From Aequorivita vitellina (GTDB lineage Bacteria; Bacteroidota; Bacteroidia; Flavobacteriales; Flavobacteriaceae), in assembly GCF_022008365.1 (NCBI RefSeq), contig NZ_JAIRBA010000025.1, forward strand, positions 1 through 61,770: a DNA stretch of 61,770 nucleotides, given 5' to 3'. The first letter of the stretch is position 1; the number at the start of each line of letters is the position of its first letter. The position numbers were made by a program, and so were the translations under genes. A model generated the notes under the pieces. It saw only the letters and a list, made by a program, of their open reading frames with translations. It was not told the DNA's origin and made no database searches. Below are positions 24,905 to 32,856 of the stretch, piece by piece.

Positions 24905-25258
24905 ATGAGTAGAATAAAATTAGAAACTGAATCTTATTTAATAAAGGGAAATGAAAATGAACGTTTCTTTCCCTTCTTGGAGTTAGAATTGAATGAATGG
25001 ATAATTTATGAAAATGATACACCAAAATATTATTTCGATCTCAACTCTGAAGTGGAATCTGAGTTCGAGATATTAAATTGGTTAGTGGCAGAATTAAATA
25101 GCGGAAAAAAATTACAGGATTTGATTTCTGAACTTGGAAAACGAAAGGGAAAAATATGGAATATATTTCCTTCCCAACTCGGAATGGAAGTTGAAACCAG
25201 CTTTAAAACTGAGCGAATTGAATTAGAATATCTGACAGACAGAACAATTGAAAAATAA
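24905..25258 (+). CDS. Small acidic soluble protein, partner of the membrane protein
   Basis: 117 residues from the ATG at 24905, chosen because it follows the upstream stop by 2 bases; an earlier start would overlap the membrane protein in another frame. Acidic, with KYYFDLNSEVESEFEILNWL as its most regular segment. Its size and composition resemble polymorphic-toxin immunity proteins, but no immunity family is identifiable. Confidence 0.6.
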   Translation: MSRIKLETESYLIKGNENERFFPFLELELNEWIIYENDTPKYYFDLNSEVESEFEILNWLVAELNSGKKLQDLISELGKRKGKIWNIFPSQLGMEVETSFKTERIELEYLTDRTIEK

Positions 25259-25282
25259 GAACAACAGTATCCGTGTATAATT

Positions 25283-25374
25283 TATTGCTAGTTTTAGCCT
25301 ACTTGCGAAGATCTTTGCGGATTTCTTTTCGGTTTTATTTGCTAAATTAGTTGCTTAATCCGGCACTAATTATA
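25283..25374. repeat. Boundary repeat E (cassette-like)
   Basis: Related to repeat D: both share TTGCTAGTTT at one end, GCGGATTTnnTnTTCGG and TTATTTGCTAAnTT in the middle, and GGCACTAATnAT at the other. It follows ACAACAGTATCCGTGTATAA and is followed by GTTGCAAACAA, so the outer ends are complementary words of the ACAAC/GTTG type. It separates two gene pairs. Confidence 0.65.
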
Positions 25375-25408
25375 TAGAATGCCAGTTGCAAACAATTGAG
25401 AGGAATTG

Positions 25409-25741
25409 ATGAATAAAGAAACTGAAATAGAAAAAGTATCAAAACGTGAAGTTTTAAACGAAACTGACGATATAAATAAATTTATTTCTGAACTAAAAAC
25501 AACTGGTGCGAGTTTAATTGAAACTTTTAAAATATTAGCTAGTAAGCTAAATATTAATACGGACTTGGCATACGATATGACACGCAATTCTCCCGCTTGG
25601 AGTCATATCTTTAATGTTGATAACCCCTTTACTCAAGAGTTCCTTGATTTAGCTAGTGAGGATGCAGATGAAGTCGAAATAAAAGACAGTAAACTTGTTT
25701 CTATCACATACAAATTAGAGAATGATTCGAAAATCGATTAA
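25409..25741 (+). CDS. Uncharacterised 110-aa protein
   Basis: Begins at the ATG at 25409 (a TTG one codon earlier is ignored), preceded by GAGAGGAATTG, a possible Shine-Dalgarno. Soluble, charged and helical; residues ~12-55 are amphipathic (LNETDDINKFISELKTTG...FKILASKLNI). It overlaps the next gene by 20 bases, so the two are translationally linked. No family recognised. Confidence 0.6.
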   Translation: MNKETEIEKVSKREVLNETDDINKFISELKTTGASLIETFKILASKLNINTDLAYDMTRNSPAWSHIFNVDNPFTQEFLDLASEDADEVEIKDSKLVSITYKLENDSKID

Positions 25742-26351
25742 ATATTTAATTGTCGTCCTAATTAATCTTGTAATATTGACTGGATTATTAGTTTACTGGA
25801 CCGACCTTGTTGAATTGACTTTCAATAATTGGGTTCGTCCTATTGAGTTTTTAAAAATAATCGGATTCACATTAATATCACTGATTGGAATAAGAATCGC
25901 TATCGGATTTTTCAGAAAAAGAAATACAGCTATCAAGAAAAGACTTCAAGTATCTGTTTTAATTACTATTTTGGTTTCTTCTTTTCTTTATTTTAATTAT
26001 TCAAAAAAGATTTATGAAAACAGAATCCAGAAAAGTGACTTAAGAAAAGAATTGGCTATGAAAATTGAAGCTGCAAACGGACTTGCCTTTGGTACAAAAG
26101 CTGATAACTTGACTTTTGAGCAGTATCAAGAAATCACGAAACTCAATTGGTTTCCCAAATTGCAAAAGAATGCAGACAGCATTTCTTACTATTATACTTA
26201 TGACGGAATATTACCTGATTATTCATTTACGGTAAGTTACAATCTGCCGATTACGATAGAAATTGATTCAACCGAATTTAAATATGGAGCGATAGAAATA
26301 GTCACAATTGGAAATAAAAAACGGATAAGTTATAGTGAATACGTGCAATAA
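25722..26351 (+). CDS. Membrane protein of unknown function (209 aa)
   Basis: Three hydrophobic helices near ~7-26, ~42-64 and ~74-92, then an extra-membrane domain (~95-209) with a beta-rich C-terminal half (YYYTYDGILPDYSFTVSYN...). It overlaps the preceding gene by 20 bases. The soluble/membrane pair mirrors the preceding pair but the order of membrane and soluble partner is reversed. No homologue is recognised. Confidence 0.65.
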   Translation: MIRKSIKYLIVVLINLVILTGLLVYWTDLVELTFNNWVRPIEFLKIIGFTLISLIGIRIAIGFFRKRNTAIKKRLQVSVLITILVSSFLYFNYSKKIYENRIQKSDLRKELAMKIEAANGLAFGTKADNLTFEQYQEITKLNWFPKLQKNADSISYYYTYDGILPDYSFTVSYNLPITIEIDSTEFKYGAIEIVTIGNKKRISYSEYVQ

Positions 26352-26529
26352 GAACGCACTAAGGCAAAGAACTGAGGTAAGAACCAAGCATGTTGGCACA
26401 AGCCATGGTATTGTTGAGTTGGAATAAATCTTCTAATTTGATTTATTTGGATTCCAGCGAGCAATCATCTTTACCATCATTCGATTATAGGTTATTTGAT
26501 TTTTTATCATTGAAATATATGAATAACTC

Positions 26530-26861
26530 GGTTTGATTTGTGCCAGCGATTTCGGTTTCATTGTGCCAGGCATTTCGATTTAAACCGTGCATATATGTCC
26601 CCACCCAAAACTGCCGGAAAAGGCAGTATTGACCTCCCCAGAGGGGAGGTAGTCCGGAAGTTTGAGGGAATGTATTTCTAGCGATTCTGTATGGACTTTA
26701 AGAGTTATGAATATGCTCGAACGAGCTAATCTAAAGTATAAAGTGACTCAATCTTAATTACAATCAATATGTTATTGCCTACTTAACCAAAAATTATTAT
26801 ATTTGGTATTCTCCCCAATTTAAAAAACCCACGCTTACGGCTTTTCGTAATGTGTGGGTTT
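26530..26861. mobile_element. IS21-like remnant, copy 2 (no transposase)
   Basis: Second copy of the unit at 20428-20781, in the same orientation, with the same hairpins (GCCGGAAAAGGCAG, ACCTCCCC...GGGGAGGT) and the same terminator-like end (AACCCACGC...GTGTGGGTTT). Small deletions and substitutions separate the two. The 5.7 kb between them carries the three-gene operon, the intron remnant and the orphan gene pairs. Confidence 0.5.
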
Positions 26862-26899
26862 TGCATTTCTAATATTGTTATAAAATGGAATGACGGTTA

Positions 26900-27330
26900 G
26901 AGGTAAGGGCTTCCAACCGATAGCTATCGGATGCTCTTCGGCTCCGCTCAGGACAGGCTAACTCACCCTGACATTTTGCTTGCGATGGTTTGCGTTAGAC
27001 GGTGGGGCTTCGACTGCGCTCAGCCTGACATTTGGCTTGCGGTAGTATTCGTTAGACGACGGGGTTCGATCCGATAGCTATCGGATGTCCTTCGGCTCCG
27101 TTCAGGAGGGGCTGCTCGCCTGACATATTGCTTGCGGTAGTATTCGTTAGACGACGGGGTTCGATCCGATAGCTATCGGATGCCCTTCGACTGCGCTCAG
27201 GACAGGCTAGCTCAGCCTGACATTTTGCTTGCGGTAGTATTCGTTAGACGACGGGGGTTCAACTGCCCTTCGACTGCGCTCAGGACAGGCTAACTCACCC
27301 TAACATTCGGATGGTTATATGAGTTTTTAA
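26900..27330. repeat. ~96-bp tandem array of the dispersed repeat
   Basis: The word GCTTGCGGTAGTATTCGTTA starts at 27035, 27130 and 27227, giving units of about 95-97 bases; each carries the ATCCGATAGCTATCGGAT palindrome or a TTCGACTGCGCTCAGGAC word. The flanks hold decayed copies. The next gene begins 135 bases downstream. This is the same family as the array at the left end of the window. Confidence 0.85.
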
Positions 27331-27464
27331 TTTCTTTTGTTTTACAGTAGTGTGCAAGAATATGCAGAATTATGCAAAAATATGCAATCTGTGTTTTGAA
27401 AAATTGCTTTAGGGGGTTGTGGTTGTAGGTTTGGGTATTGTTTAACCCTTAAAATTTGTTAATT

Positions 27465-28220
27465 ATGGCAAAGCAAAAAGGAATTTTAAAGTTAAAAGGT
27501 ACGATAGGAGATTTTACCTTTTACAAAACGGAAGACGGGTATATGGCCCGTGAAAAAGGCGGGATTGATAAAGACCGCATTTTGAATGATCCCGCGTTTA
27601 AGCGAACTCGCGAGAACGGGATGGAATTTGGAACAGCTGGAAAAAGTGGGCAGCTGATTAGAAAAGCAGAACGACTGCTTCTTAAACAAGCCAGTGACAA
27701 GCGAGTAACATCGCGATTGGTACAAGTGTTAATGGCGATTATTAAAACCGACCCACTGAACAAACGCGGTAGTAGAACCGTACAGGATGGAGACATGTCC
27801 TTGTTAAAAGGATTTGACTTTAACCAAAAGGGAAAGCTCGATACTGTTTACTTTAGCGGGTATAGCTCGGTATTTGACCGTGCTGCCGGAACCTTGGACG
27901 TTGCGATTGAAGAATTTGTGCCAAATGAAACAATTGACGCGCCAAGAGGTACTACCCATATTCAACTGGTAGGAGGAATTTGTGCGCTTGATTTCCAAGG
28001 CAGAAAGTTTGAGGAAGGTCATGAATTTTCCCCAATCATCCCTTGGGATACGACTACGCAAGCGGCTTTAACCTTAAGCACCACCATTACGGCAGGAAGT
28101 ACCTTGCCAGTGTTGCAGGTGGTTGGCGTAAACTTCTTTCAAGAGGTGAACGGAGAAATGTATCCGCTTAGAAACGGCGCATTTAATGCCTTGGCAGTTG
28201 TTGAGGTAGATCAGCTGTAA
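27465..28220 (+). CDS. Conserved 251-aa protein of an unassigned module
   Basis: Starts at the ATG 27465 (an upstream TTG adds three residues). The N-terminus is a recognisable conserved block: KQKGILKLKGTIGDFTFYK, then GYMAREKGGIDKDRI and RTRENGMEFG. The C-terminal half is a predicted beta-rich domain (TTHIQLVGGICALDFQGRKF). I know this pattern from uncharacterised proteins in many Bacteroidota. It is the first of four genes in one direction, followed by DUF5675 18 bases on. Its architecture suggests a structural or surface role, but nothing is proven. Confidence 0.85.
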   Translation: MAKQKGILKLKGTIGDFTFYKTEDGYMAREKGGIDKDRILNDPAFKRTRENGMEFGTAGKSGQLIRKAERLLLKQASDKRVTSRLVQVLMAIIKTDPLNKRGSRTVQDGDMSLLKGFDFNQKGKLDTVYFSGYSSVFDRAAGTLDVAIEEFVPNETIDAPRGTTHIQLVGGICALDFQGRKFEEGHEFSPIIPWDTTTQAALTLSTTITAGSTLPVLQVVGVNFFQEVNGEMYPLRNGAFNALAVVEVDQL

Positions 28221-28238
28221 TCTTAAATCCTCAAGGTT

Positions 28239-28649
28239 ATGGAATTTTATCTTCATAGAATCCATTATAAAAATGGAACGAACGGAGCCTTGTATCACAA
28301 GCAGCAGTTTCTATGCTTTTGCATAGAGTTGCCTTGGCGTCTGAACCATCGCAATGTTTCGTGTATTCCTGACGGCACATACGAGATGCGACCATTTTTC
28401 TCTCTGCGTTTTAAGCATCATTTACGATTGATAGACGTACCTGGTAGAAGTGGCATCCTATTACACCCGGCAAACAATGCTCAAACTGAGCTACGGGGCT
28501 GTATAGCACCTGTGTCGCAGTTAACGGGCATTGGAAGAGGCCTTGGATCTCGAAGGGCGTTAGATAAGGTCTTGATGCGGATTGAAGGGCTTCGGGAAAC
28601 GCATGAAGCGATTACGTTGACGGTGATATCGGATTTTTCGGGGAGATGA
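28239..28649 (+). CDS. DUF5675-family protein
   Basis: 136 residues with the DUF5675 layout: FLCFCIELPWR, then SCIPDGTYEMRP, then ILLHPANNAQ and LRGCIAPV. The His76 ... Gly87-Cys88 arrangement recalls the H-x(n)-GC catalytic motif of YkuD-type L,D-transpeptidases, so a cell-wall or peptide-modifying activity is possible. The family itself has no assigned function. No signal peptide is seen; with the two small membrane proteins downstream the group looks like a lysis or envelope cassette. Confidence 0.85.
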   Translation: MEFYLHRIHYKNGTNGALYHKQQFLCFCIELPWRLNHRNVSCIPDGTYEMRPFFSLRFKHHLRLIDVPGRSGILLHPANNAQTELRGCIAPVSQLTGIGRGLGSRRALDKVLMRIEGLRETHEAITLTVISDFSGR

Positions 28650-29239
28650 ACATCCCCCCCTGCCCCCCCTTCAAAGGGGGGGGAATGTTAGGTGACTGGA
28701 ATGGAGATTTGGGATAAGGTGGTATGATGAAGCGGTAGTTGGCTTTGGGGTGGTAGGTGTAATCATGTAGAGGTTGCCGCGGTCGTGCCTCCCTCGCAAT
28801 GACCCTTCGACTGCGCTCAGGACAAGCTAGTTAGTTTTCATTTCAATGTGGATGGTTGCATTGCTTCGCTCGCAACTTATGATGTTGGGGTGGTTTGTGG
28901 TTGGGGGATTTAGTGGTAGTTGCTTTTGCGATGAGGGTGGGACGTGGGTAAATGTTGGTTGATGAGGGGTTTTGGGGTGGTTTTGTGTTTGGGGGGGGAG
29001 GTGGGGGTGGTTTTTTGTTTGGGGTGGTAGGTGTTATCTTGATGAGTTTGCCACGCTACGCTCGCAATGACGGGTTGCTGCGGTCGTGCCTCCCTCGCAA
29101 TGACCCTTCGACTGCGCTCAAGACAAGCTAGTTAGTTTTAATTAAATGTAGGAGGGTTGCTTTGCTGCGCGCAACATTTATAATGTCTTGCTGCGTTGGC
29201 GATGAAAGTTAACTGAGTATTAATTTAAAAATTTGGTTT
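28650..29239. repeat. Repeat-filled gap inside the DUF5675 module
   Basis: No gene. A ~60-base direct repeat (GGTCGTGCCTCCCTCGCAAT / GACCCTTCGACTGCGCTCA, then GACAAGCTAGTTAGTTTT) occurs at 28780-28835 and 29080-29135. A C-run/G-run inverted repeat is at 28651-28683. The middle is G-rich and T-rich. The array separates two halves of what looks like one module. Confidence 0.8.
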
Positions 29240-29515
29240 ATGGATTTATTTGAGAGAATTAGGCGGCCTACGCCTCGGTTTTTTAGGCGGTTGCGGAATA
29301 TTGGGATTGGGTTGACGGCTATAGGTGGAGCTATAATAGCTAATGCAATTTATTTGCCTAGCATATTGATAAAAATTGCTGGGTATTTTATTGTAGCAGG
29401 TACAGTGGCTTCTGTTGTGAGTCAGACAGTGATAAATGACACGGACGACGACGACCCCCCACCCGATTACATGATGCCACCGGGGCCGAATCCGCTATTG
29501 GATGTTAATCGATAA
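29240..29515 (+). CDS. Holin-like small membrane protein
   Basis: 91 residues: strongly basic N-terminus (FERIRRPTPRFFRRLRN), two membrane helices (~21-37 and ~43-62) and an acidic, proline-rich C-terminus with an Asp run (TDDDDPPPDYMMPPGPNP). Short two-helix proteins with charged ends are typical of phage-type holins, but no holin family motif is identifiable. It sits 12 bases before another small membrane gene. Confidence 0.7.
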   Translation: MDLFERIRRPTPRFFRRLRNIGIGLTAIGGAIIANAIYLPSILIKIAGYFIVAGTVASVVSQTVINDTDDDDPPPDYMMPPGPNPLLDVNR

Positions 29516-29527
29516 ATACGAGAAATT

Positions 29528-29698
29528 ATGGACAATTATAAGATTAGTATTTTTGGCGGAACAGTGTTTGGGATAATTCCCAATCTGCCAATAGATGATG
29601 TAGTACTTACAATTTGTATGGCTATCATTGGAACTATTAGCAGTTATATTGTTACCGTTTTACTGAAATGGATTAGCAGACGGTTGGATAGACGGTAA
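29528..29698 (+). CDS. 56-aa membrane protein
   Basis: Encodes MDNYKISIFGGTVFGIIPNL then one or two hydrophobic stretches (VVLTICMAIIGTISSYIVTV) and a basic tail (KWISRRLDRR). The ATG lies 12 bases after the previous stop and the coding frame runs uninterrupted to a TAA. Size and topology fit a second holin-like subunit. The ~175 bases to the next gene hold nothing recognisable. Confidence 0.65.
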   Translation: MDNYKISIFGGTVFGIIPNLPIDDVVLTICMAIIGTISSYIVTVLLKWISRRLDRR

Positions 29699-29873
29699 TG
29701 TACTATCTGTTTTTTGAGAAAGGAGCTTCTGGGGGACTGGGGGCTCTTTTTTATGGTTATTTTTTATTGTTTATTGGTGGGCTTCACTATGGTTTAAAAT
29801 ACGGAGGCGAAGATGATTTGAATTGTGGATTAGACTGAGGATAATAGACGGGGCCAGAAAAAACAAAATAAAT

Positions 29874-30623
29874 TCATTTTTGCTTTATAATAGATAGTTG
29901 CATATAATAACGCTCACCATCAAAAACAAAATAAGCACCTTCTTCCACATTATTTGTTGTCAGGCCACGCAAGCGGTCAATTAATTCCTTACCCGAATAC
30001 TGGGCATCCAATTGAATCTCTTGAATTTGCTTTATATCTTTTTTAGAGTGAGAAGTCCCCTTATTTATTTGTTTAACAGATTTCGGTTTTAACGCCACAA
30101 GATCATCAAAAGCTTCATAAAAGACTTCCTCCTCTAATCTTAGAGCTTTTTGATATAGCGTATTTGCTGTATCGGAAGGTTGAATAACCAATTCTTTTTG
30201 ATGAATAATATTGCCTTCATCTAGCTTTTGTGACATAAAATGTAAGGTAGCGCCATAGGTGGTTTCATCGATTATAGCCCAACTAGGAGTATGCCATCCT
30301 TTATTAAATGGGAGAAAGGCAGGATGTAGATTTAAAAAACCATTTTGGGGCAACTCTAAAAACTCATTTGGAATTATATAAGGAAAATGGACTCCAAATA
30401 TATAATCTAAGTTCATTGATTTTATAAGTTCTAAACTATTTTTAAATTCATTGCCCTTGAAAACGAAATCATTCTCTAAACCAGCAATATCAATCAATTC
30501 TTTACTATGGCTACTTATTGAACCATCAGATACAAATAAGGCGGACGGTTTATAACCTTTAGAGATAATAAACGCTAGTATATTTGTACTTATCTCCCTA
30601 TCTCCAGCGAAGGCGTATTTCAT
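29874..30623 (-). CDS. Formyltransferase-family protein, probable sugar N-formyltransferase
   Basis: 249 residues with the formyltransferase fold. The catalytic Asn98-x-His100 (FLNLHPAFLPFNKG) and Asp135 (HFMSQKLDEGNI) form the Asn-His-Asp triad used with N10-formyl-tetrahydrofolate. Length and the lack of a tRNA-binding C-terminal domain separate it from methionyl-tRNA formyltransferase. At the 3' end of an exopolysaccharide locus it most likely formylates an amino-sugar nucleotide. The exact sugar is unknown. Confidence 0.85.
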   Translation of the reverse strand: MKYAFAGDREISTNILAFIISKGYKPSALFVSDGSISSHSKELIDIAGLENDFVFKGNEFKNSLELIKSMNLDYIFGVHFPYIIPNEFLELPQNGFLNLHPAFLPFNKGWHTPSWAIIDETTYGATLHFMSQKLDEGNIIHQKELVIQPSDTANTLYQKALRLEEEVFYEAFDDLVALKPKSVKQINKGTSHSKKDIKQIQEIQLDAQYSGKELIDRLRGLTTNNVEEGAYFVFDGERYYMQLSIIKQK

Positions 30624-30635
30624 TTAAATTATATT

Positions 30636-30959
30636 TTAAATTATATCAAGTATAGTTTTCGGAAATCCAGGCGAATCGGGATAGCGGGTAAATACAAATT
30701 CTGCTTCTAAATCTTTTTGTTCTTTTTGCAAGTTATTAAATTGATTAAACCAATCATCTAAGTGAAACAAATATTGATGTATAGTTTCTACGTCCTTATC
30801 ATCACATTCATATAAATAGGCTTCCAACAATGCATAGACTTTTTCATTGGCATGCTTTATTCTTAAAGCTTGATAATATCTTTTATCCGAAATATACAAG
30901 CTATAGGCAGCTTGCGATCTGTTGATGGCACGAATTAATTTTTTTTTAATCGACTGCAT
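30636..30959 (-). CDS. Small conserved EPS-locus protein
   Basis: 107 residues, soluble, mainly helical, with many aromatic residues (LYISDKRYYQALRIKHANEK, YLFHLDDWFNQFNNLQK). Its start overlaps the end of the upstream sugar transferase gene by 14 bases, so expression is coupled. No family recognised; it may support the neighbouring transferase. Confidence 0.7.
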   Translation of the reverse strand: MQSIKKKLIRAINRSQAAYSLYISDKRYYQALRIKHANEKVYALLEAYLYECDDKDVETIHQYLFHLDDWFNQFNNLQKEQKDLEAEFVFTRYPDSPGFPKTILDII

Positions 30960-31557
30960 TTCCTTGAAAATTTTGGGTTGTTACTTGACCTTGTTGTGTA
31001 ATGCCTTCGCTTTTAAAGACTTTTTTTACTGTTTTTAAAAGTATCTGTAAATCTAAAGCGAAACTTTGATGTTCGACGTACCATACATCATAATCAAACT
31101 TTTGTTCCCAAGAAATAGCATTGCGACCATTAACTTGTGCCCAACCTGTAATGCCTGGTTTTACATTATGACGTTTCCGTTGTGTTTCATTGTATAAAGA
31201 TAGATATTCTGGCAATAAGGGTCTTGGACCTACAAAGCTCATATCTCCCTTTAGCACGTTTAACAATTGTGGCAGCTCGTCTAAAGAGGTTTTACGCACA
31301 AAACTTCCCATAGCGGTAAGGCGTTTGCTATCTGGCAACAATTGTCCTTTATCATCGCACTTATCGTTCATTGTTTTAAACTTGACAATAGTGAAAATGC
31401 GTTCATCTTTACCAGGTCTGCGTTGAAAGAAGAAGGGTTTGCCGTTGTTTACTATAGCAAGGCATAGCCAAACTACTAAAAAAATTGGGCTTAAAACTAA
31501 CAGCCCTATTAGAGCACATAGAAAATCGAAAAAAGGTTTTAAAAGGGATTTATACAT
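30946..31557 (-). CDS. Undecaprenyl-phosphate sugar-1-P transferase (PglC/WbaP-like)
   Basis: 203 residues. An N-terminal re-entrant membrane helix (~10-36) precedes the catalytic Asp93-Glu94 (TSLDELPQ), with FKTM near 60 and VGPRPLLPEY plus KPGITGWAQVNGR downstream. It moves a sugar-1-phosphate from a UDP sugar to undecaprenyl phosphate, starting the repeat unit on the inner face of the membrane. Its C-terminal tail (GQVTTQNFQGN) is typical of this locus type. It is last in the synthesis order but near the 3' end of the operon. Confidence 0.93.
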   Translation of the reverse strand: MYKSLLKPFFDFLCALIGLLVLSPIFLVVWLCLAIVNNGKPFFFQRRPGKDERIFTIVKFKTMNDKCDDKGQLLPDSKRLTAMGSFVRKTSLDELPQLLNVLKGDMSFVGPRPLLPEYLSLYNETQRKRHNVKPGITGWAQVNGRNAISWEQKFDYDVWYVEHQSFALDLQILLKTVKKVFKSEGITQQGQVTTQNFQGNAVD

Positions 31558-31641
31558 TTATTGTTTATGTAGGGGTGCAAAGGTAAGGAAAGTTTTTAAG
31601 TAGCTATCGGAGATATTAAGGAGTGGATTTACGTGGTTTCC

Positions 31642-32856
31642 TCAGGACTGGCTTGTCGATAAACCACTTTCTTTTAATAAATCTTGATACTCTGCAAGTA
31701 AAGCATCCCAAACTTGTTGCCGTTCAAAACGACTCGTAATTTTTTCTCTTGCGTTGCTTTTTAATTGCTGGTATAAATCAGTATCATCCATTAGCAATTG
31801 CATCGCATCAGCTAGAGCTTCTGAATTTTTTGGAGGTATAATCAATCCATTTATATTTGGAATTATAATTTCATTACAGCCATTGATGTCTGTTACAATC
31901 GAAGGCAAACCCATTGCACCTGCTTGCATAACCACATTCGGGAAGCCTTCGCGGTAACTGGGGAAAGCAAGGGCGTGGCTGATTGCAAGATAAGGTCGTA
32001 CGTCTTTTTGAAAGCCTACTGTAAGGATTTTCGGGTTGCTTTCGATTTCCTGTAGGGTTTCGGGTTCGAGGGGGTCGAGGTGGGCTTCTAGGGAACCTAT
32101 GAGCAATAGTTTGTGAGTGGGGAGTGGAGAGTGGTAAGTTGTGGACGAGGTCACAGCGCGACACTCGCGATGACTGGAGAAAGCTGAGACCAATTCATTG
32201 ATGCCTTTATCACCTACGAGGCGGCCTATAAATATAAACACAAAGTCATCATCATTTAAATCAAGTTCTTTTCTTAGGGCTTTCTTTTGATCATTGTTTA
32301 TTTGATCCGGACTAAAATGAGATGTGTCAACACCATTGGAACTGCCGTTGGCAATCACTTGTATTTTATTGAGTTTGCAATAGCCTTGCGCCAAAATGAT
32401 ATCATAAAGGCCCTTAGAGTTTGGATAGATTCTTGTGGCACAACGATAAGTTATTTTCTCAACGATGTCAAGTAAGCTTCGTTTTAGACCTATTGCCTCT
32501 AGTAAGGGCAAGCCGGCTACCGTATGCAAGCGGTGAGGTACCCCGGCGAGTTTAGCAGCCAACATACCTAAGGTGCCCGCTTTTGGGGTATGGGTATGGA
32601 CTAGAGTTGGTTTTTCCTTTTTAAAAAGCTTATAGAGTTGCCAGACGGCTTTTAAATCTTGTATTGGCGTAATAGCCCTTGTCATTTCCACTTGAATGGC
32701 TGGAACTCCTTCCCTCTTCTCCACTTCTATTAACTCCTCCTCCGGTCCCGATGATACCGCGAGTACCTTATAAAATTTATTCATAAATCGCAACTGTCCA
32801 TTTAACAGGACGTTTAGGGATACAGGCACAGTTGTGACACGGACGAGTTTAAACAT
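31642..32856 (-). CDS. Glycosyltransferase family 4 protein carrying an in-frame repeat insertion
   Basis: 404 residues, GT-B fold, with HTHTPKAGTLGMLAAKLAGV at 88-107 and FPSYREGFPNVVMQAGAMGL at 298-317. The usual E-x7-E motif reads E303...Q311. Residues ~229-247 (HRECRAVTSSTTYHSPLPTH) do not belong to the family and interrupt a loop after FSS; the underlying bases 32116-32172 look like dispersed-repeat sequence. The reading frame is preserved, so the protein may still function. It overlaps the upstream CapK-like gene by 8 bases. Confidence 0.88.
   Translation of the reverse strand: MFKLVRVTTVPVSLNVLLNGQLRFMNKFYKVLAVSSGPEEELIEVEKREGVPAIQVEMTRAITPIQDLKAVWQLYKLFKKEKPTLVHTHTPKAGTLGMLAAKLAGVPHRLHTVAGLPLLEAIGLKRSLLDIVEKITYRCATRIYPNSKGLYDIILAQGYCKLNKIQVIANGSSNGVDTSHFSPDQINNDQKKALRKELDLNDDDFVFIFIGRLVGDKGINELVSAFSSHRECRAVTSSTTYHSPLPTHKLLLIGSLEAHLDPLEPETLQEIESNPKILTVGFQKDVRPYLAISHALAFPSYREGFPNVVMQAGAMGLPSIVTDINGCNEIIIPNINGLIIPPKNSEALADAMQLLMDDTDLYQQLKSNAREKITSRFERQQVWDALLAEYQDLLKESGLSTSQS

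Noticed and set aside
31874-32164. A proline- and arginine-rich minus-strand frame over the GT4 gene
   Set aside because: It is a shadow of the glycosyltransferase gene and gains length from the repeat insertion.
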